Source: Typhlomys cinereus
Lineage: Eukaryota > Chordata > Mammalia > Rodentia > Platacanthomyidae
Direction of reading: 5' to 3'
DNA length: 64,000 nucleotides
NCBI GenBank assembly: GCA_023101885.1
Contig: JALPQD010000207.1
Span: 3,647,341 to 3,711,340, forward strand
The notes beneath the pieces are model-generated. The model was not told the origin of the DNA. It ran no database searches and worked only from the letters and a program-made list of their open reading frames with translations. Numbering within the stretch: the stretch's first letter is position 1; each line of letters opens with the position of its first letter. Shown piece by piece: positions 35,249 to 46,035 of this stretch. A program made the translations under genes and the position numbers.

Positions 35249-37356
35249 TCTGGGACAGCTATAACTCAGCACCTCATGATCTTTGTGGCCAGGCCTCTGG
35301 CCTAACTCCTGTGTGTGTGAGTCCAGCCCCCAAAGTTTGCATTTTTCTGAAAGGGCCTCTGAAGCTGGTCTTCCTTCTGATCCAACTTCCCAGCTTCCTC
35401 TCTGCAGGCAGTGGCCAAATTCCAACTCTCCTGAGGTCTCATGGGATACTAAGCAATGGAGAAAGGGTTTGAGTAGATAAATTTGTCCTGTTTTTACCGT
35501 CCTAGGAACGGCCCTCCCTGTATCGTACCGAGTCATCCCAAAGGAAGTGGCTGGATCAGCAGTACACTGAAATGCACTATACCTCACTTCTTCCAAGAGT
35601 CACCGCCCAGGAAAGCACCAGCAAAGAGACCCTCAACTATGCTTCCCTAGGAGCTCAAGCCAAGAGACGGGGTCCAAAGACCTGGGCCACAGCATGAACC
35701 CCATAGAAGTTAAAATGTTGACCCTTTAAGTCTCTGCTGTAGCTGGATGTGCCAAACTCAGCATTCACTTTACATTCCTAACCCTGTAAGAACTCCAGGG
35801 ATGTACACCAAAGCGTTTCGCCCATGCTCAGTGTCTGATGTAACTGCATATGGAACCAATTCAAGTGGCCGACTGGGGCCTGGACTCCACAGTCCCTCAG
35901 GTCAGCCCACGTCTCTCAAAGCCAGAACCCATGTGGCACTAGTCTCCCTGAGAGGACACTTGGGTCTGGCTCTGTCACACCTGTGGGGTTTTGTGTGTGG
36001 CATTTCCTTCTACGGCCCTGGGAATTGAACCCAGGCCGTGTGCATGCAGGTCAGATGCGCCCCCACCCCCAGTACTGCTGTTTCTTACAGGATAATCTGC
36101 TGCCATTTGACATGTAGTGGCGACTTGTCCCCTGCGAGTTCAGGGACAAAGCTCGGTACATGTGACTTCCTCAAAGACACAAGGGTGTTACTAGCAGACG
36201 TACCATCTCATGGTTAAGAGATGACAGCGAGCACTTGAGAGAGAGAGGAAAAGTGCAGTAGGCTTTCTTGCATGTGTACAAGAAAAGCACAGTTAATAGT
36301 GAACCATCATACACACGGGATGATAAGCCACATGGGGTAAGGCAGGATCCCCAAGGAGCTCTAGGCAGCGGTGATAAAGGGTCCCACAGAGTTGCTTGTG
36401 TATCTGTGCCATCTTGAGCCACTGGTTTCTACCCTGAGTGGGCACTGGCATTAGGAAGCTACATAGCAGCTCCTCCTCCCCCTGCATTTCTCTTTGGTGA
36501 CCCACAGTCATGGGCAGATCCCACAGTTGCAAAGGCTACCGATGTGGGCCACCTCAGCTGACTTAGCCTACAAGTGGGTGAATGGGACAAACTTCGCTCC
36601 GTGCAAAGAAAAAGGAATAACTTTTCCTTCAACCCTGTCAGGCTCCAGAGTGGTATTAAGCAAATGTTACGTATACTTTAGGGGATTTTTGTTGTTGTTC
36701 CTCTGTAAAGAAAAACTGATATTTGCTTGAAGATTAGAACCACATTGTGGTGATTTCAAAATCGAGGCCGGTAAGATAGTTTGCAAACACATGACAGGAC
36801 CCAGCTCTAATCCTTAACCTTTAAAATGCCCTTCGCTGGAAGGGCTACCTCTTCCCAATTATTTCTCGCTGCTGTCTAGTGTTCTTTTATTATCTGAGAT
36901 CAGAGAAAATAGAGACAAACCAACATCGTGTTTATTTTAGAAACATGCTCATGAACTATGGTGTCTTTGATGACCTTACTAGATCATTTACTTTCTAATG
37001 TTTTGGTTTGCGACCTTAGGCCCTGAATTGCTATCAATAGTCCAAATAGTCTATTGACATTCTCGATACTGGGAATAAAATCTCAACTTTTTTTGTGTGT
37101 TTTACCCTAACTGGAAGAAATCAGTATTTGAGAATACTGTCTGACTACAATAATTAGCTCACAAATTATGGTATATTGACATATCTTTTTTAACCAAGAA
37201 CCCTGTTTCTTTTGTGCATTGTGGTGTGGAAGGAGGGGGCACACAGGAAGCTGTATGTTGCTTCTGGATGTCTACGCCAAGTGGGACATCATTTCCTTTT
37301 TGCGTTGACCAAGATCACTGAAAAAGTTCTGGATAAAGAAGGTTTTGGGTGCAATC
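35249..37356. other. unassigned sequence with one ID-like fragment
   Basis: Mostly unrecognised. 36015-36072 reads as the reverse of an ID/tRNA head ('GGAATTGAACCCAGGCCG'). A 131-codon minus frame (35201-35596) has no domain and extends into the duplicated arm. Confidence 0.35.
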
Positions 37357-37495
37357 AGAAATTAAATTTCTGGGGCTGGAGAGATGGCTCAGGGGTTGTA
37401 ACTCTGTCTCACAAGCAGAAGGTTCTGAGTTCGGATCCCAGGTCCCACGTTAAAAAAAAAAAAAAAAACTAGCGGTGTAAGAAATTAAATTTCTG
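37357..37495 (+). mobile_element. short A-tailed SINE monomer with 16-bp target-site duplication
   Basis: A 16-bp direct repeat AGAAATTAAATTTCTG (37357-37372 and 37480-37495) is perfect. Between them is only the tRNA-like head ('GGGGCTGGAGAGATGGCTCA', 'GGTTCTGAGTTCGGATCCCA', 'GGTCCCACGTT') and an A17 tract, then about ten bases 'CTAGCGGTGT' before the right repeat. The CA-rich 3' half of the main family is absent. This is one of the clearest recent insertions in the window. Confidence 0.9.
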
Positions 37496-38064
37496 CTTTC
37501 ATAAGTCATTTGGATAAGGAGGTCCTGCACCTTCATAGCATGAACCAATCTACATGTATTTCTAACATCTGAATTGGTGTTGATTTGTTATAACAGTGAG
37601 AGGAAGAGCCATTTTGCAGTTGAAAGAGTCTGATGTATGGGTGGGTGGAAGGAGCAGGTATCTTTCTTTCCAGGTATGAAGCTGAATGAACCAGGAATGA
37701 AACTGAATTAGTCCTAGTAGTCAGTGATATGCAACATGCTGGTAAGATGTGGTCTCTCTTTAGCTATTATACCGGGGCAGATTCTGTATTCTGTAAAATT
37801 AGTGAATCTTCAAAAGAAAACTATATAATTATTCTACAGAGTGGACAGATCACTTTTAAAAGCAAATTCACATAATTCAGCCCAAGAGACATATATCTAA
37901 ACTATTACTGAAGGTTAAATAAATGAGGCAATAGACAAGGAAACGAATCCCAAGTGGCTGAGAACAGCCAAAATCTCCATTCCAGAGACAAATCAGTCTC
38001 CCTACAGTGAGACGGGTGAGTAATTCCACTCCAATCAGCCGTCTGTCATTGATATTGTGTTTCT
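37496..38064. other. unassigned non-coding sequence
   Basis: AT-rich, nothing recognised. Confidence 0.3.
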
Positions 38065-38475
38065 TTCAGACCTTCACTGAGGTGATAAATCCCTGACCCA
38101 AAGAATGTAGGAGAGCCAGGTAATTTTCCCACTCACCAGTCCAGGTAACACCCCATCACACAGGACAGTCACTAGCAAAAGCCGAGGAACTAGGCCACAC
38201 CACATCCAAGTCAAGAACATAGGAGGGCAGGAACTAAACTGTGTGCCTGTTTTCTAACACTCAGGCTTGCTAAGTTGTTGACTATCCCTCTCCATCTAAT
38301 CAATCGGCACAGGAATTGATTTTTCTCACCCACTATGGGCTGAGTATATCCTCATTCATCATTCAGCTAAGACAATCTCCTGCAGATTTGCTCAGAGCCC
38401 TGCTTAGTGAAGTAATTTCTCATAGATGCATCCAGAAGCCCACCTTCAAGAATCTAGTTGACAGTAGAGGCTGAC
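38065..38475 (-). mobile_element. dispersed repeat R1, minus copy
   Basis: 'AACTAGGCCACACCACATCC' near 38189, 'CACCCACTATGGGCTGAG' near 38328 and 'GACAATCTCCTGCAGATTTG' near 38371. The left end is unclear. Confidence 0.6.
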
Positions 38476-38595
38476 TGGCATGGATATGAAGAGTCAATCT
38501 GCTGGACATAAAAAACTATTCTATTTACAAAATAGGATAGTTGTCTTCCACTGATACTTTGTATTCAATTAATCACGTTTATCTATTACTCTGTG

Positions 38596-38672
38596 TAGTC
38601 CTGGGTATTGAACTTATTATGCACCTATGTATGGAAGACAAATGCTCTACAACTGAGCCATATGCATAGCCT
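38596..38672 (-). mobile_element. ID-type SINE fragment, minus
   Basis: 'TGGGTATTGAACTTATTATG' and 'AATGCTCTACAACTGAGCCA' are the reverse of the ID head. Confidence 0.65.
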
Positions 38673-38679
38673 TTTTCCC

Positions 38680-39060
38680 ACTAATGTATATGTGTATGTG
38701 GTGTGTGCATATATGTGCCTGTGTTTTACATGTAGATGGTGCACACATATGTGTGCAGGTGTATGTACAAGAGTGCACTTCAGTATGTGTGTCTATGGAG
38801 GCCCAAAGGTGATATCAAGAATCATCTTCCACTGATTTCTACTTTGTTGTTGTGAGCCTGGGTCTCAAATTAAACCCAGAGCACACCATCAAGACTAGTC
38901 CACCTAGCCTACAGCTGCTCTGAGGATTCCCAGGCTCCACTTTCCAAGGTGAGAATTATAAACTTCTACCATACCTTCCTGGCCATTTTTATGTGGGATC
39001 TAGGGATTAGAATTTAGGTCCTTTTGTTTGCCAGGCACCACCCTTTGTTAAGTTATTTAA
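38680..39060 (-). mobile_element. B4-like SINE, minus
   Basis: TG-rich start, 'GGAGGCCCAAAGGTGATATC' near 38797, 'GGATTCCCAGGCTCCACT' near 38924 and 'GGATCTAGGGATTAGAATTT' near 38997. Same family as 15030 and 26128. Confidence 0.65.
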
Positions 39061-39084
39061 TTTTGTATGCATGTATTAATTTTG

Positions 39085-39215
39085 ATACATTTCTTTGCTA
39101 AGTTGCCCAAGGGCCCTTGAGGTGATCACATAACCCAGTACTGGCCTCACAAATGAGATCCTCTCACTTTACCTCCTAAGTAGCTTTGATTAATCAGCCT
39201 GTGACCCTAGGTCTT
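39085..39215 (-). mobile_element. B1-like SINE, degenerate, minus
   Basis: 'TGCTAAGTTGCCCAAGGGCC', 'CTGGCCTCACAAATGAGATC' and 'TACCTCCTAAGTAGC' follow the reverse B1/Alu order. Confidence 0.5.
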
Positions 39216-41225
39216 GATTCCACTCACCTTCTAAAGTCTATTTATTTATTCAATATCTGCAGGCTTCGAAAGCTCTTCAAGTCTGCTTCATCCCTGTCTA
39301 ACCAGGTAAACTTGTCCACTGAGAATATTTCCTCATGACTCTACAGAAAGGAAATAGAAATGCTAAAGGTTCTGGGTCATCAACGGCAGGTTCTTCTTTG
39401 CAGCAACAAGCTTTTTATTTAGCCTTTCCCAAGACCAGCAGTTAGTTACCACTTGGCATTTACAAAGCACGAGGGCAGGAGATGGAGAGACTAGAGATGG
39501 ATCTAATACACTTTTTGCCTCTGAACTATGTCAACATAGGTAGAATACCAAGAACATGAGCCATCATCCATATCTCAGTTATCCTACCATCAAGCAGATG
39601 AGTAGGATGATTGACACTGCAGGCGTATGGGACAAACCTGTGCAGGGAGAGGCTGGATTTCCCTCTGTGTGACTCTCTGGACTGTGCTCATTCACACATC
39701 CCTCCCAAAGCTGTCTAATGATGCCCATGATTCCCATGTCAGAAGGGGAGAAAACTGAGACTTCTTGCTGTTACTGCACATCTTTACAGAGCCGGGTCAC
39801 AGGGCTGGGAAGAAGGAAGTAGGTAAAATGCTTGTGGGGCAAACCTGATGATAATTGAGTTCAAATCCCCAGTGAAAAGCATCCAGTATTGAGGATGCTA
39901 AAGACACAGGCAGTACCAGAGCAGAACCTGGTACTGGGGCCTTTTGCAATACATAATGGATAACCAGGGCTCTGGGGGAGCCTGGAAAGTCATCGAAGTA
40001 CCATTGAGCTACTTCAAGGGAGGGGTGACAGGTGCTACAGAGACACATACTTGGTGTCAGATTCACAGATGGCTTGTGATGGAACAATATTCTTGAAAAG
40101 CAGCCAAATGGTCCCCTGAGCACTTGGACATAACTGACTGAAGCCTGGTTCTGGAAAATGTGGGAAATTTTTTTGAGACAGTAAGAAAAGGAAAGAGCTT
40201 TATCACAGGGAATTTGAAGATATGTGTGGAGTGAAAGTAATTGGAAAAATGGAAATATCCTCTGAATAGACGAGGAGATTGCGGAGTGGGTGCCGCCTGG
40301 AGCACGCGAGGCAGATCCACCAACGTGATATCTGAAGGAAGAAGGAGCTTTCCATTAAGTCTTGATCTGATGCCACTGTGTGATAGGCTCTGTTTAATAA
40401 TGGAGAGGAAACCTTGGGGAAGCCACTCTGGCTGTGCAAGCAGGGTACCCACCACTGCCAGGGGCAATTCATTATGGAGTGTGGCTTGGTAACAGCAGGC
40501 TGCTCTTTAGATCTGGAAACCCCACTTGGAGCCAGCTTCTAAGTGCTTCCTCTTCACACACACTAGCTCAGCGGGATGCCCCAAGTTCAGCTCAGGCTGC
40601 AGAGGCTGGGGGCTGCACAGTTCAGCCTTAGAGAGAATATGCCAGACCCTTTCTACATCCAAAGAGCCTATATCCAGTGGCTTATTATTGGAGTAATGCG
40701 TATTTTCAATATCTGTCTCCTTACTTTCATCTTAGGTCACAATAATTCTTTCTACCCCATCAGCAAAGAAACAAAGGCAATGCATCTTGACTTGGGAGGG
40801 GTTGTGCTTAGAATTTAATCCATTGTGCAAAGGCTAAGCACACTCTCTCCTGAGATATCTCTTCATCTCCATACTGTTTTATGAATGAGAATAATGTGCA
40901 AGTAGTAAGTTCTGTATGCAGTTTGAGACATGCCCATAAACATTACCTAAGATGTGAAGGTTGGAATCATATACATAAACAATCATGGCATCTTAAAAAT
41001 AGGAACAGAAGTCCTTTCTCCAAGAGTCCAGTGAGGTGTGTCTGACCTTTTGATACTGTGGCACAACGTTATCATCTACAGAATTCACTCTGGATAAACA
41101 TGAAGTGCGTATATGTTATTCAGAAATTTCGTGCTGTAAGTTTATGATTTTGTTTTAGGAAACCTTTCACACCTATCCTGGAAAAGAATAGAGCTGGGAT
41201 TCCAAACAGGAAGTGTTGTATTAAG
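39216..41225. other. unassigned sequence with a repeat-free core
   Basis: 39808-39880 is weakly tRNA-SINE-like. About 40200-40830 is repeat-free, with 'GTTTAATAATGGAGAGG' near 40391 and 'GCAATTCATTATGGAG' near 40464, and could hold a conserved element. Overlapping open frames here up to 134 codons (minus, 40063-40467) have no domain. Confidence 0.35.
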
Positions 41226-41277
41226 TCTCCACTAAAAGCATGAGCAAGTTATCTTCTGACCTCCCCATGCAAGCTAT

Positions 41278-41348
<71 letters not shown>

Positions 41349-41366
41349 ATAGACACACATACATGA
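41226..41366 (+). mobile_element. SINE 3' part with (CT)n
   Basis: 'GCAAGTTATCTTCTGACCTC' is the B3-like body, followed by (CT)n at 41281-41347. The head is missing or unrecognisable. Confidence 0.6.
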
Positions 41367-41685
41367 ACAAAATCCAAGAACCAGTGATCCTGCTGGGAAA
41401 TAAATGGCAATTGAAATGAATCTGGTGATGTCTGCAACATTTTAACAAAATGAGTCAATACACATTAAGGAAACTACTTTTCCACCAAAAACTGCTTTCA
41501 TTATGTGAGCAACCATTAGTGAGGTAGAGTAAGAACTCTACCACTGCCTGAATATTTCAATGTCTAGTATCCTGATATCCTAACCTTCTTTGAAGTGACA
41601 ATAAATTCATTTGTGATCTCATTAAAATATTGTATTACTTAAAATAGCAAAGAAAAAGAAGCTGTTTTAAAGGTGAATTGCCAGC
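41367..41685. other. unassigned non-coding sequence
   Basis: AT-rich, nothing recognised. Confidence 0.3.
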
Positions 41686-42115
41686 GTTGGGGAGATGGCT
41701 TAGTTAGGCAAAGGTGTTACCTTGAAAGTTGAGGGTTTGAGCTCTGGGCACATTTGTAGAGAATTAGTTGTTGAGTTAAGCCCAGAGCAAACCTGAAGGA
41801 AATTAGCTAATGAAGAAGGCCCATCCCATGGTGGGTGGGACTAGGCCCTGAAATAAAATACAGAGAGCTGGTTGAGAAAGTTGGCATCCTTGCATAAACT
41901 TGGCCAGACATGCTGGTCTGGCAAGTATGGATTGTCCCTCTCTTAACCGTTATGTAGAGATGGTGTGGCCAGTTTCCTCGGCTCTGGTGTTGGTGTGAGC
42001 TCTCCTGTCAAGCTGGACTGAGAACTGTAACAGAAAATCATAAGAGAAAAAAAACCCTTGTCCTCTTAAGCCATTTGATGGTGATTTATCAGCAACCACA
42101 GAGGTGAACTGCAAC
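41686..42115 (+). mobile_element. SINE head joined to dispersed repeat R1
   Basis: A tRNA-like head ('GTTGGGGAGATGGCTTAG') runs straight into R1 (about 41740-42115) with 'CCATCCCATGGTGGGTGGG' near 41821, 'CCAGACATGCTGGTCTGGCA' near 41904 and 3' end 'ATTTATCAGCAACC' near 42085. Either an adjacent insertion or part of the original R1 5' end. Confidence 0.65.
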
Positions 42116-42280
42116 ACTCAATAAGCAAAATGTTAGCTAAGCAAGTACTAGGACCTGTAATGCCTCCTCGGAGCCCTGGAAAAAGAGCCTGTGCAGTGCT
42201 GTGTTGTTCTAATCGCATTACAGGGAGGTGGAGATGACAGGATCCTTCCAACTCACTGTCCGATCAGCCAAGCCTGTCGG

Positions 42281-42380
42281 AAGGAAGGAAGATGAGAGAG
42301 AAAGAAGAAGAAAAAGAAAAAAGAAAAGAAAAAGAAAAAAGAAAAGAAAGGATGAGATGAGACAAGACAAGACAAGAAGC
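42281..42380. repeat. GAAA-rich polypurine tract
   Basis: Runs of GAAA and GAAAAA with a GACAA-rich end. Confidence 0.9.
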
Positions 42381-42604
42381 AGAAGACCCACTTTTCAGCA
42401 GGTACCGACTTCCTGCTACCATAAACCAGAACAAGAATCCATGAAAGAGAAGGTTGTTCTCTGCTACTAAGGTTTAGCTCTAACGATACTGTATCAAATT
42501 GCCTTGAAAACATGTGCCATTATACCCACGGATTGGATTAACACTCAGCACTCAACCTAGAAAATTCCAACTGCAATAGAAACTGCTTATTACAGAAAAA
42601 CACA

Positions 42605-43125
42605 CCTGGCCAAAGTGCAGAAAAGAAGTGATGCCCAGCCCTCAGCAGGACTCAGGGAACAACACAGAAGAAAGAGCAGTAGATCCTACAAGGGGGTAAG
42701 GATGTGGCCAACCGTATCTTCTGGCCAGGGCAGGCCTGTTGCGCCATGACCTCACCGTGACTATGTGCACTTCCACAAGACCTGTCCGGCATTTTTGTCC
42801 TATCAACGTTCTGTCGTGGAAGGGGAAAGATCTCAGGAGGCCCCACACCTCTCCAGAAGACTGACAATGGTCAATGTTGATGTGGGGGAGGGGAGACACT
42901 GTCCTCAGTGGTGTCCCCCCTTTATCACACTCCAGCAAGTGCTCAGGCACACGTTATCAAAAGCATTCCAGGTGAAATTCAGTGGGCTACACAAGAGAAA
43001 TGACATGAAAATAGGAGGGGGACTGGCGGGAGAGAAGAAGGGTTATAATGGGAAGAGGAAGGGAACTGCGGATTGAGGTGTGAAAATATATGAAACACTA
43101 AAAAAAATTTTTAAATGTTTTAGCA
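42605..43125 (+). mobile_element. rodent L1 3' end, 5'-truncated
   Basis: 'GGGAGGGGAGACACTGTCC'-type words, 'TTTATCACACTCCAGCAAGT' near 42921, 'AATTCAGTGGGCTACACAAG' near 42977 and 'GACATGAAAATAGGAGGGGG' near 43003 follow the order of the rodent L1 3' UTR, ending in an A-rich tail near 43100. No ORF2 remains. Confidence 0.75.
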
Positions 43126-43127
43126 GT

Positions 43128-43206
43128 TGGGAAGTAAAGATAGAATGGTCGGCCCCACAGTGTGTTGGAGGCCAGCATGAGCTAGGCTCTGTCTCAAAAA
43201 AGAAAA
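43128..43206 (+). mobile_element. B1-like fragment with A-rich tail
   Basis: 'GGAGGCCAGCATGAGCTAGG' and 'CTCTGTCTCAAAAAAGAAAA' are the 3' half of a B1-type monomer. The GGAA array begins just after its tail. Confidence 0.6.
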
Positions 43207-43236
43207 GCCCTACACCAATAAAATTGATTTAGATAC

Positions 43237-43604
43237 AAAGAAAGAGAGAGAAAAGGAAGGAAGGAAGGAAGGAAGGAAGAAAGGAAGGAAGGAAGGAAGG
43301 AAGGAAGGAAGGAAGGAAGGAAGGAAGGAAGGAAGGAAGGAAGATGGAAGGAAGGAAGGAAGGAAGGAAGGAAGGAAGATGGAAGGAAGGAAGGAAGGAA
43401 GGAAGGAAGGAAGGAAGGAAGGAAGGAAGGAAGGAAGGAAGGAAGATGGAAGGGAGAGAAGGAGGGAGGGAGGGAGGGAAGAGGTAGGATGGGAGGAGGG
43501 AGGGAGAAAGGAGAAAGAAAGGAGAAAAGGAGAAAGAAAGGAGAAGAGGAGAGGGGAGGACAGGGGAAGGGAGGAGAGGGGAGGGGAGGGGAGGAAAGGA
43601 AAGG
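43237..43604. repeat. (GGAA)n polypurine array, about 365 bp
   Basis: Nearly all A/G on the plus strand. Blocks of (GGAA)n are separated by repeated AAGATGGAAGG punctuation near 43342, 43377 and 43443, then pass into GGGA and GAAAG units. The 154- and 213-codon minus frames (Pro/Ser/Leu/Phe-rich) are artefacts of it. Confidence 0.97.
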
Positions 43605-43609
43605 TTTGT

Positions 43610-43711
43610 CCTCTGGCCTCCACGCACACGTACAGACCTATAATATTCCTGCACATAAGCGAACACGTACACACAACTTATATACACATACAAAACATAT
43701 AAAATACACAC

Positions 43712-43745
<34 letters not shown>
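43610..43745. repeat. CA-rich segment ending in (CA)n
   Basis: Diverged CA/TA repeats, then a clean CA run at about 43705-43745. Confidence 0.9.
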
Positions 43746-43747
<2 letters not shown>

Positions 43748-44039
43748 AACAAAAAAAAATGTGAGGAGCAGTGAGTATGGTAAGTGAAACAAGCCATGCA
43801 TACACAGAAAATCCCCGCACAGCCTCACATGTAGGTGACACAAAGCAATATCAAGCACACAGAGATGCACAGCAAGTGGGCGGAGAGGCTGTAATCATGA
43901 AGGACAGCAGGCATGCGAACTAAGTGAGTCGAGCATGAAACTGAAAGGATCCAGATAGCACGTTACAATGCAGCCTGGAAAATGAAGATGCTTTCCAGTC
44001 CTGCACTAATGCCAGGAAGAGAGAGAGACAAACAAGGAA
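43746..44039. other. unassigned non-coding sequence
   Basis: Nothing recognised. Confidence 0.3.
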
Positions 44040-44133
44040 AATATTTGGAGATGTGACTCAGTGGTAGAATGTTTGTCTAACATGTTCGAGATCCTGAGTT
44101 CAATCACCAGTACATTTATTTAAAAAAAAAAAA
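44040..44133 (+). mobile_element. ID-type SINE with A12 tail
   Basis: 'GATGTGACTCAGTGGTAGAA' near 44050, 'TGTTTGTCTAACATGTTCGA' and 'GATCCTGAGTTCAATCACC', then A12. Clear ID/BC1-like head. Confidence 0.85.
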
Positions 44134-45565
44134 GGTAATGACTTGAGAAGGTAGATAATGTCTATTTCTTCACTATGGCAACTATCACAATCTCTATTTC
44201 ATGATACTATGTTGGCATATCTTGTTTGTACAATGTATCTTGGAGAAAGGAAATGTTACTCCCATCTTTATCTTCCACAGAACCATGGAGTTCAGCTGAG
44301 AGACTGTCATCTACAGTGTAGTCCTGTCGTCAGCCAGTAGGATGTGTTTGTAATCAGGCAACACAGACAGAAAAAGAAATATTCTAAAGAAATGCTTGTG
44401 CCCCTCCCTCTGGCTATCAGACTGTTGAACCAAGGGACGCTAAGAAATTGGGATGTCCCTCCTGAAACCTAGAGCTGGCAACAGAGAAAGAGGTCTGACA
44501 CACAGCTCTGAAAACTTGTGGGCCACTTGGCAAGAAAGACCCCGGCCAAGACAGCAATGGTTCAGTAATAGGTTGAGGGGCACACCTTGAGCAAAGCCGC
44601 TTAGTGAAGCACAATTCTTCTCCTCTATTTAAACTTCAGCCTCACGCCAAATTTATCCCTCTTCCCAATATGACCACAAGAAATAAATTTCCTTTTTTCT
44701 GTTTTCACTATCAATTCTATTTCCTTTTAAATTGGTCTGTTGAATGCAGATGTGCCTCCCTTCCCCTCCCCCCCACACACGGAGGCACAGACATCACTGC
44801 AGGTTCCATAACATGCTAGTATGTCAGCTGCCACTTTCCCATTTAAGGGGAATTGAATGTATGTGGCTGTATTTGCTCTTGAAGATTCTTACTTCCATCC
44901 AGACAGAAGCCAAAGCTTCTTTGGAAGAAAACAATGGGATGAAGAGCTGGAAACAATACAAACACCCTTCTGAAATAAGGAAGGCCCTCAGCTAACACCA
45001 GTGTGGAGCTGAAAAGGGAAATTGGTTCTGTCTTGTGATGGGGGAGGGGGCACTGTGGTGCTGATGGATGGATGTGTGTGGTTAGAGGGAGCAAGAAAGG
45101 GAGGTGCTCTAAGAGAGGCTGAGGACCAGAGGGGGCTCGGGTGCCTGCCCAGGGGAACTGGGGTACATGGGAGCAAGAACCCTGGAGAGGAAAAAAAAAC
45201 ATAATTTAGAGCCACTTAGGCTCTCCAACGAATATTAAGTACCTAAGATTTTAAAAGGTGATTTAGTTAAATTCAGATCCAGTCTAATTAAGAACACAGG
45301 CAGGCAATTAAGTTTCAGAAAGGAAAAAAAAAAAACTTTGTTTCTGTTGAGACAAAGAAGATAGATAATTACTGAACGTGACACAGGGGGATTTTGAGCT
45401 GGAGAAGAAGAGAAAGTCTCAGCCATCCTTAAGTCTCCGTGATGGCAACCATAGGAAGAGATGGTCTCACGGAAGTCAGGACTGGATTCTGAAGGAGCAG
45501 AGGAGGGACGGTGCAGTCATCACAGAGACTTACTGCGTTTCAGTAAGAAGAGGCACACACGTAGT
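44134..45565. other. unassigned non-coding sequence
   Basis: No element recognised over about 1.4 kb. Open frames up to 119 codons (minus, 44843-45202) have no domain. Confidence 0.35.
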
Positions 45566-45635
45566 AGCCGACTGACTAGAAGATGGAGAATCTCTAGGGG
45601 AGCCGACTGACTAGAAGATGGAGAATCTCTAGGGG
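45566..45635. repeat. perfect 35-bp tandem duplication
   Basis: The 35-bp unit beginning AGCCGACTGACTAGAAGATG occurs at 45566-45600 and again at 45601-45635 without a mismatch. A recent slippage or duplication event. Confidence 0.95.
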
Positions 45636-45654
45636 AGAAGAGTCATAGAGAAGA

Positions 45655-45770
45655 GATGCTGACAGGGTAAGAGTGTTCACTAGACAAACGTGAGGACCTG
45701 AGTTCAAATCCCCAGGACCCACCTAAACAGCCAGCTGCATCCATACCTGTGCCTTTCAGTACCACACCCA
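45655..45770 (+). mobile_element. tRNA-derived SINE fragment
   Basis: 'GTGAGGACCTGAGTTCAAAT' and 'CCCCAGGACCCACCTAAACA' are the B-box and following region of a B4/B2-like element. Confidence 0.6.
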
Positions 45771-45777
45771 GCTTACT

Positions 45778-45848
45778 TTTATTAAACTTGTGTTCAGGGA
45801 ATGCTTTCAAGGCAAGCACTTGATCAACTGAGTTGTTACCCCAGCCCC
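45778..45848 (-). mobile_element. ID/tRNA-head SINE fragment, minus
   Basis: 'GGCAAGCACTTGATCAACTG' and 'AGTTGTTACCCCAGCCCC' are the reverse of a tRNA-type head. It faces the preceding SINE. Confidence 0.6.
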
Positions 45849-46035
45849 TGCTGTCTGTCTGACAGCATGTGTTAATTTCATTTACATACAGTCCTCTATC
45901 TAGACTTCACTTCCCAAAGCCAGGGTCTATTTCTAGTTTTTCCTACCGACTTTCTCAAATAAGAATGTTTGTAAGAACTCAGTGATGACTGAGGGTATTT
46001 CCTCCTTACCTTTGGGGACTTAGCCTTCTGGAAGA
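45849..46035. other. unassigned non-coding sequence
   Basis: Nothing recognised. Confidence 0.3.

Noticed and set aside
43210..43870. Minus-strand open frames of 154 and 213 codons, Pro/Ser/Phe-rich
   Set aside because: They run through the GGAA and CA arrays. The repeat has no stop in those frames, so they are not genes.
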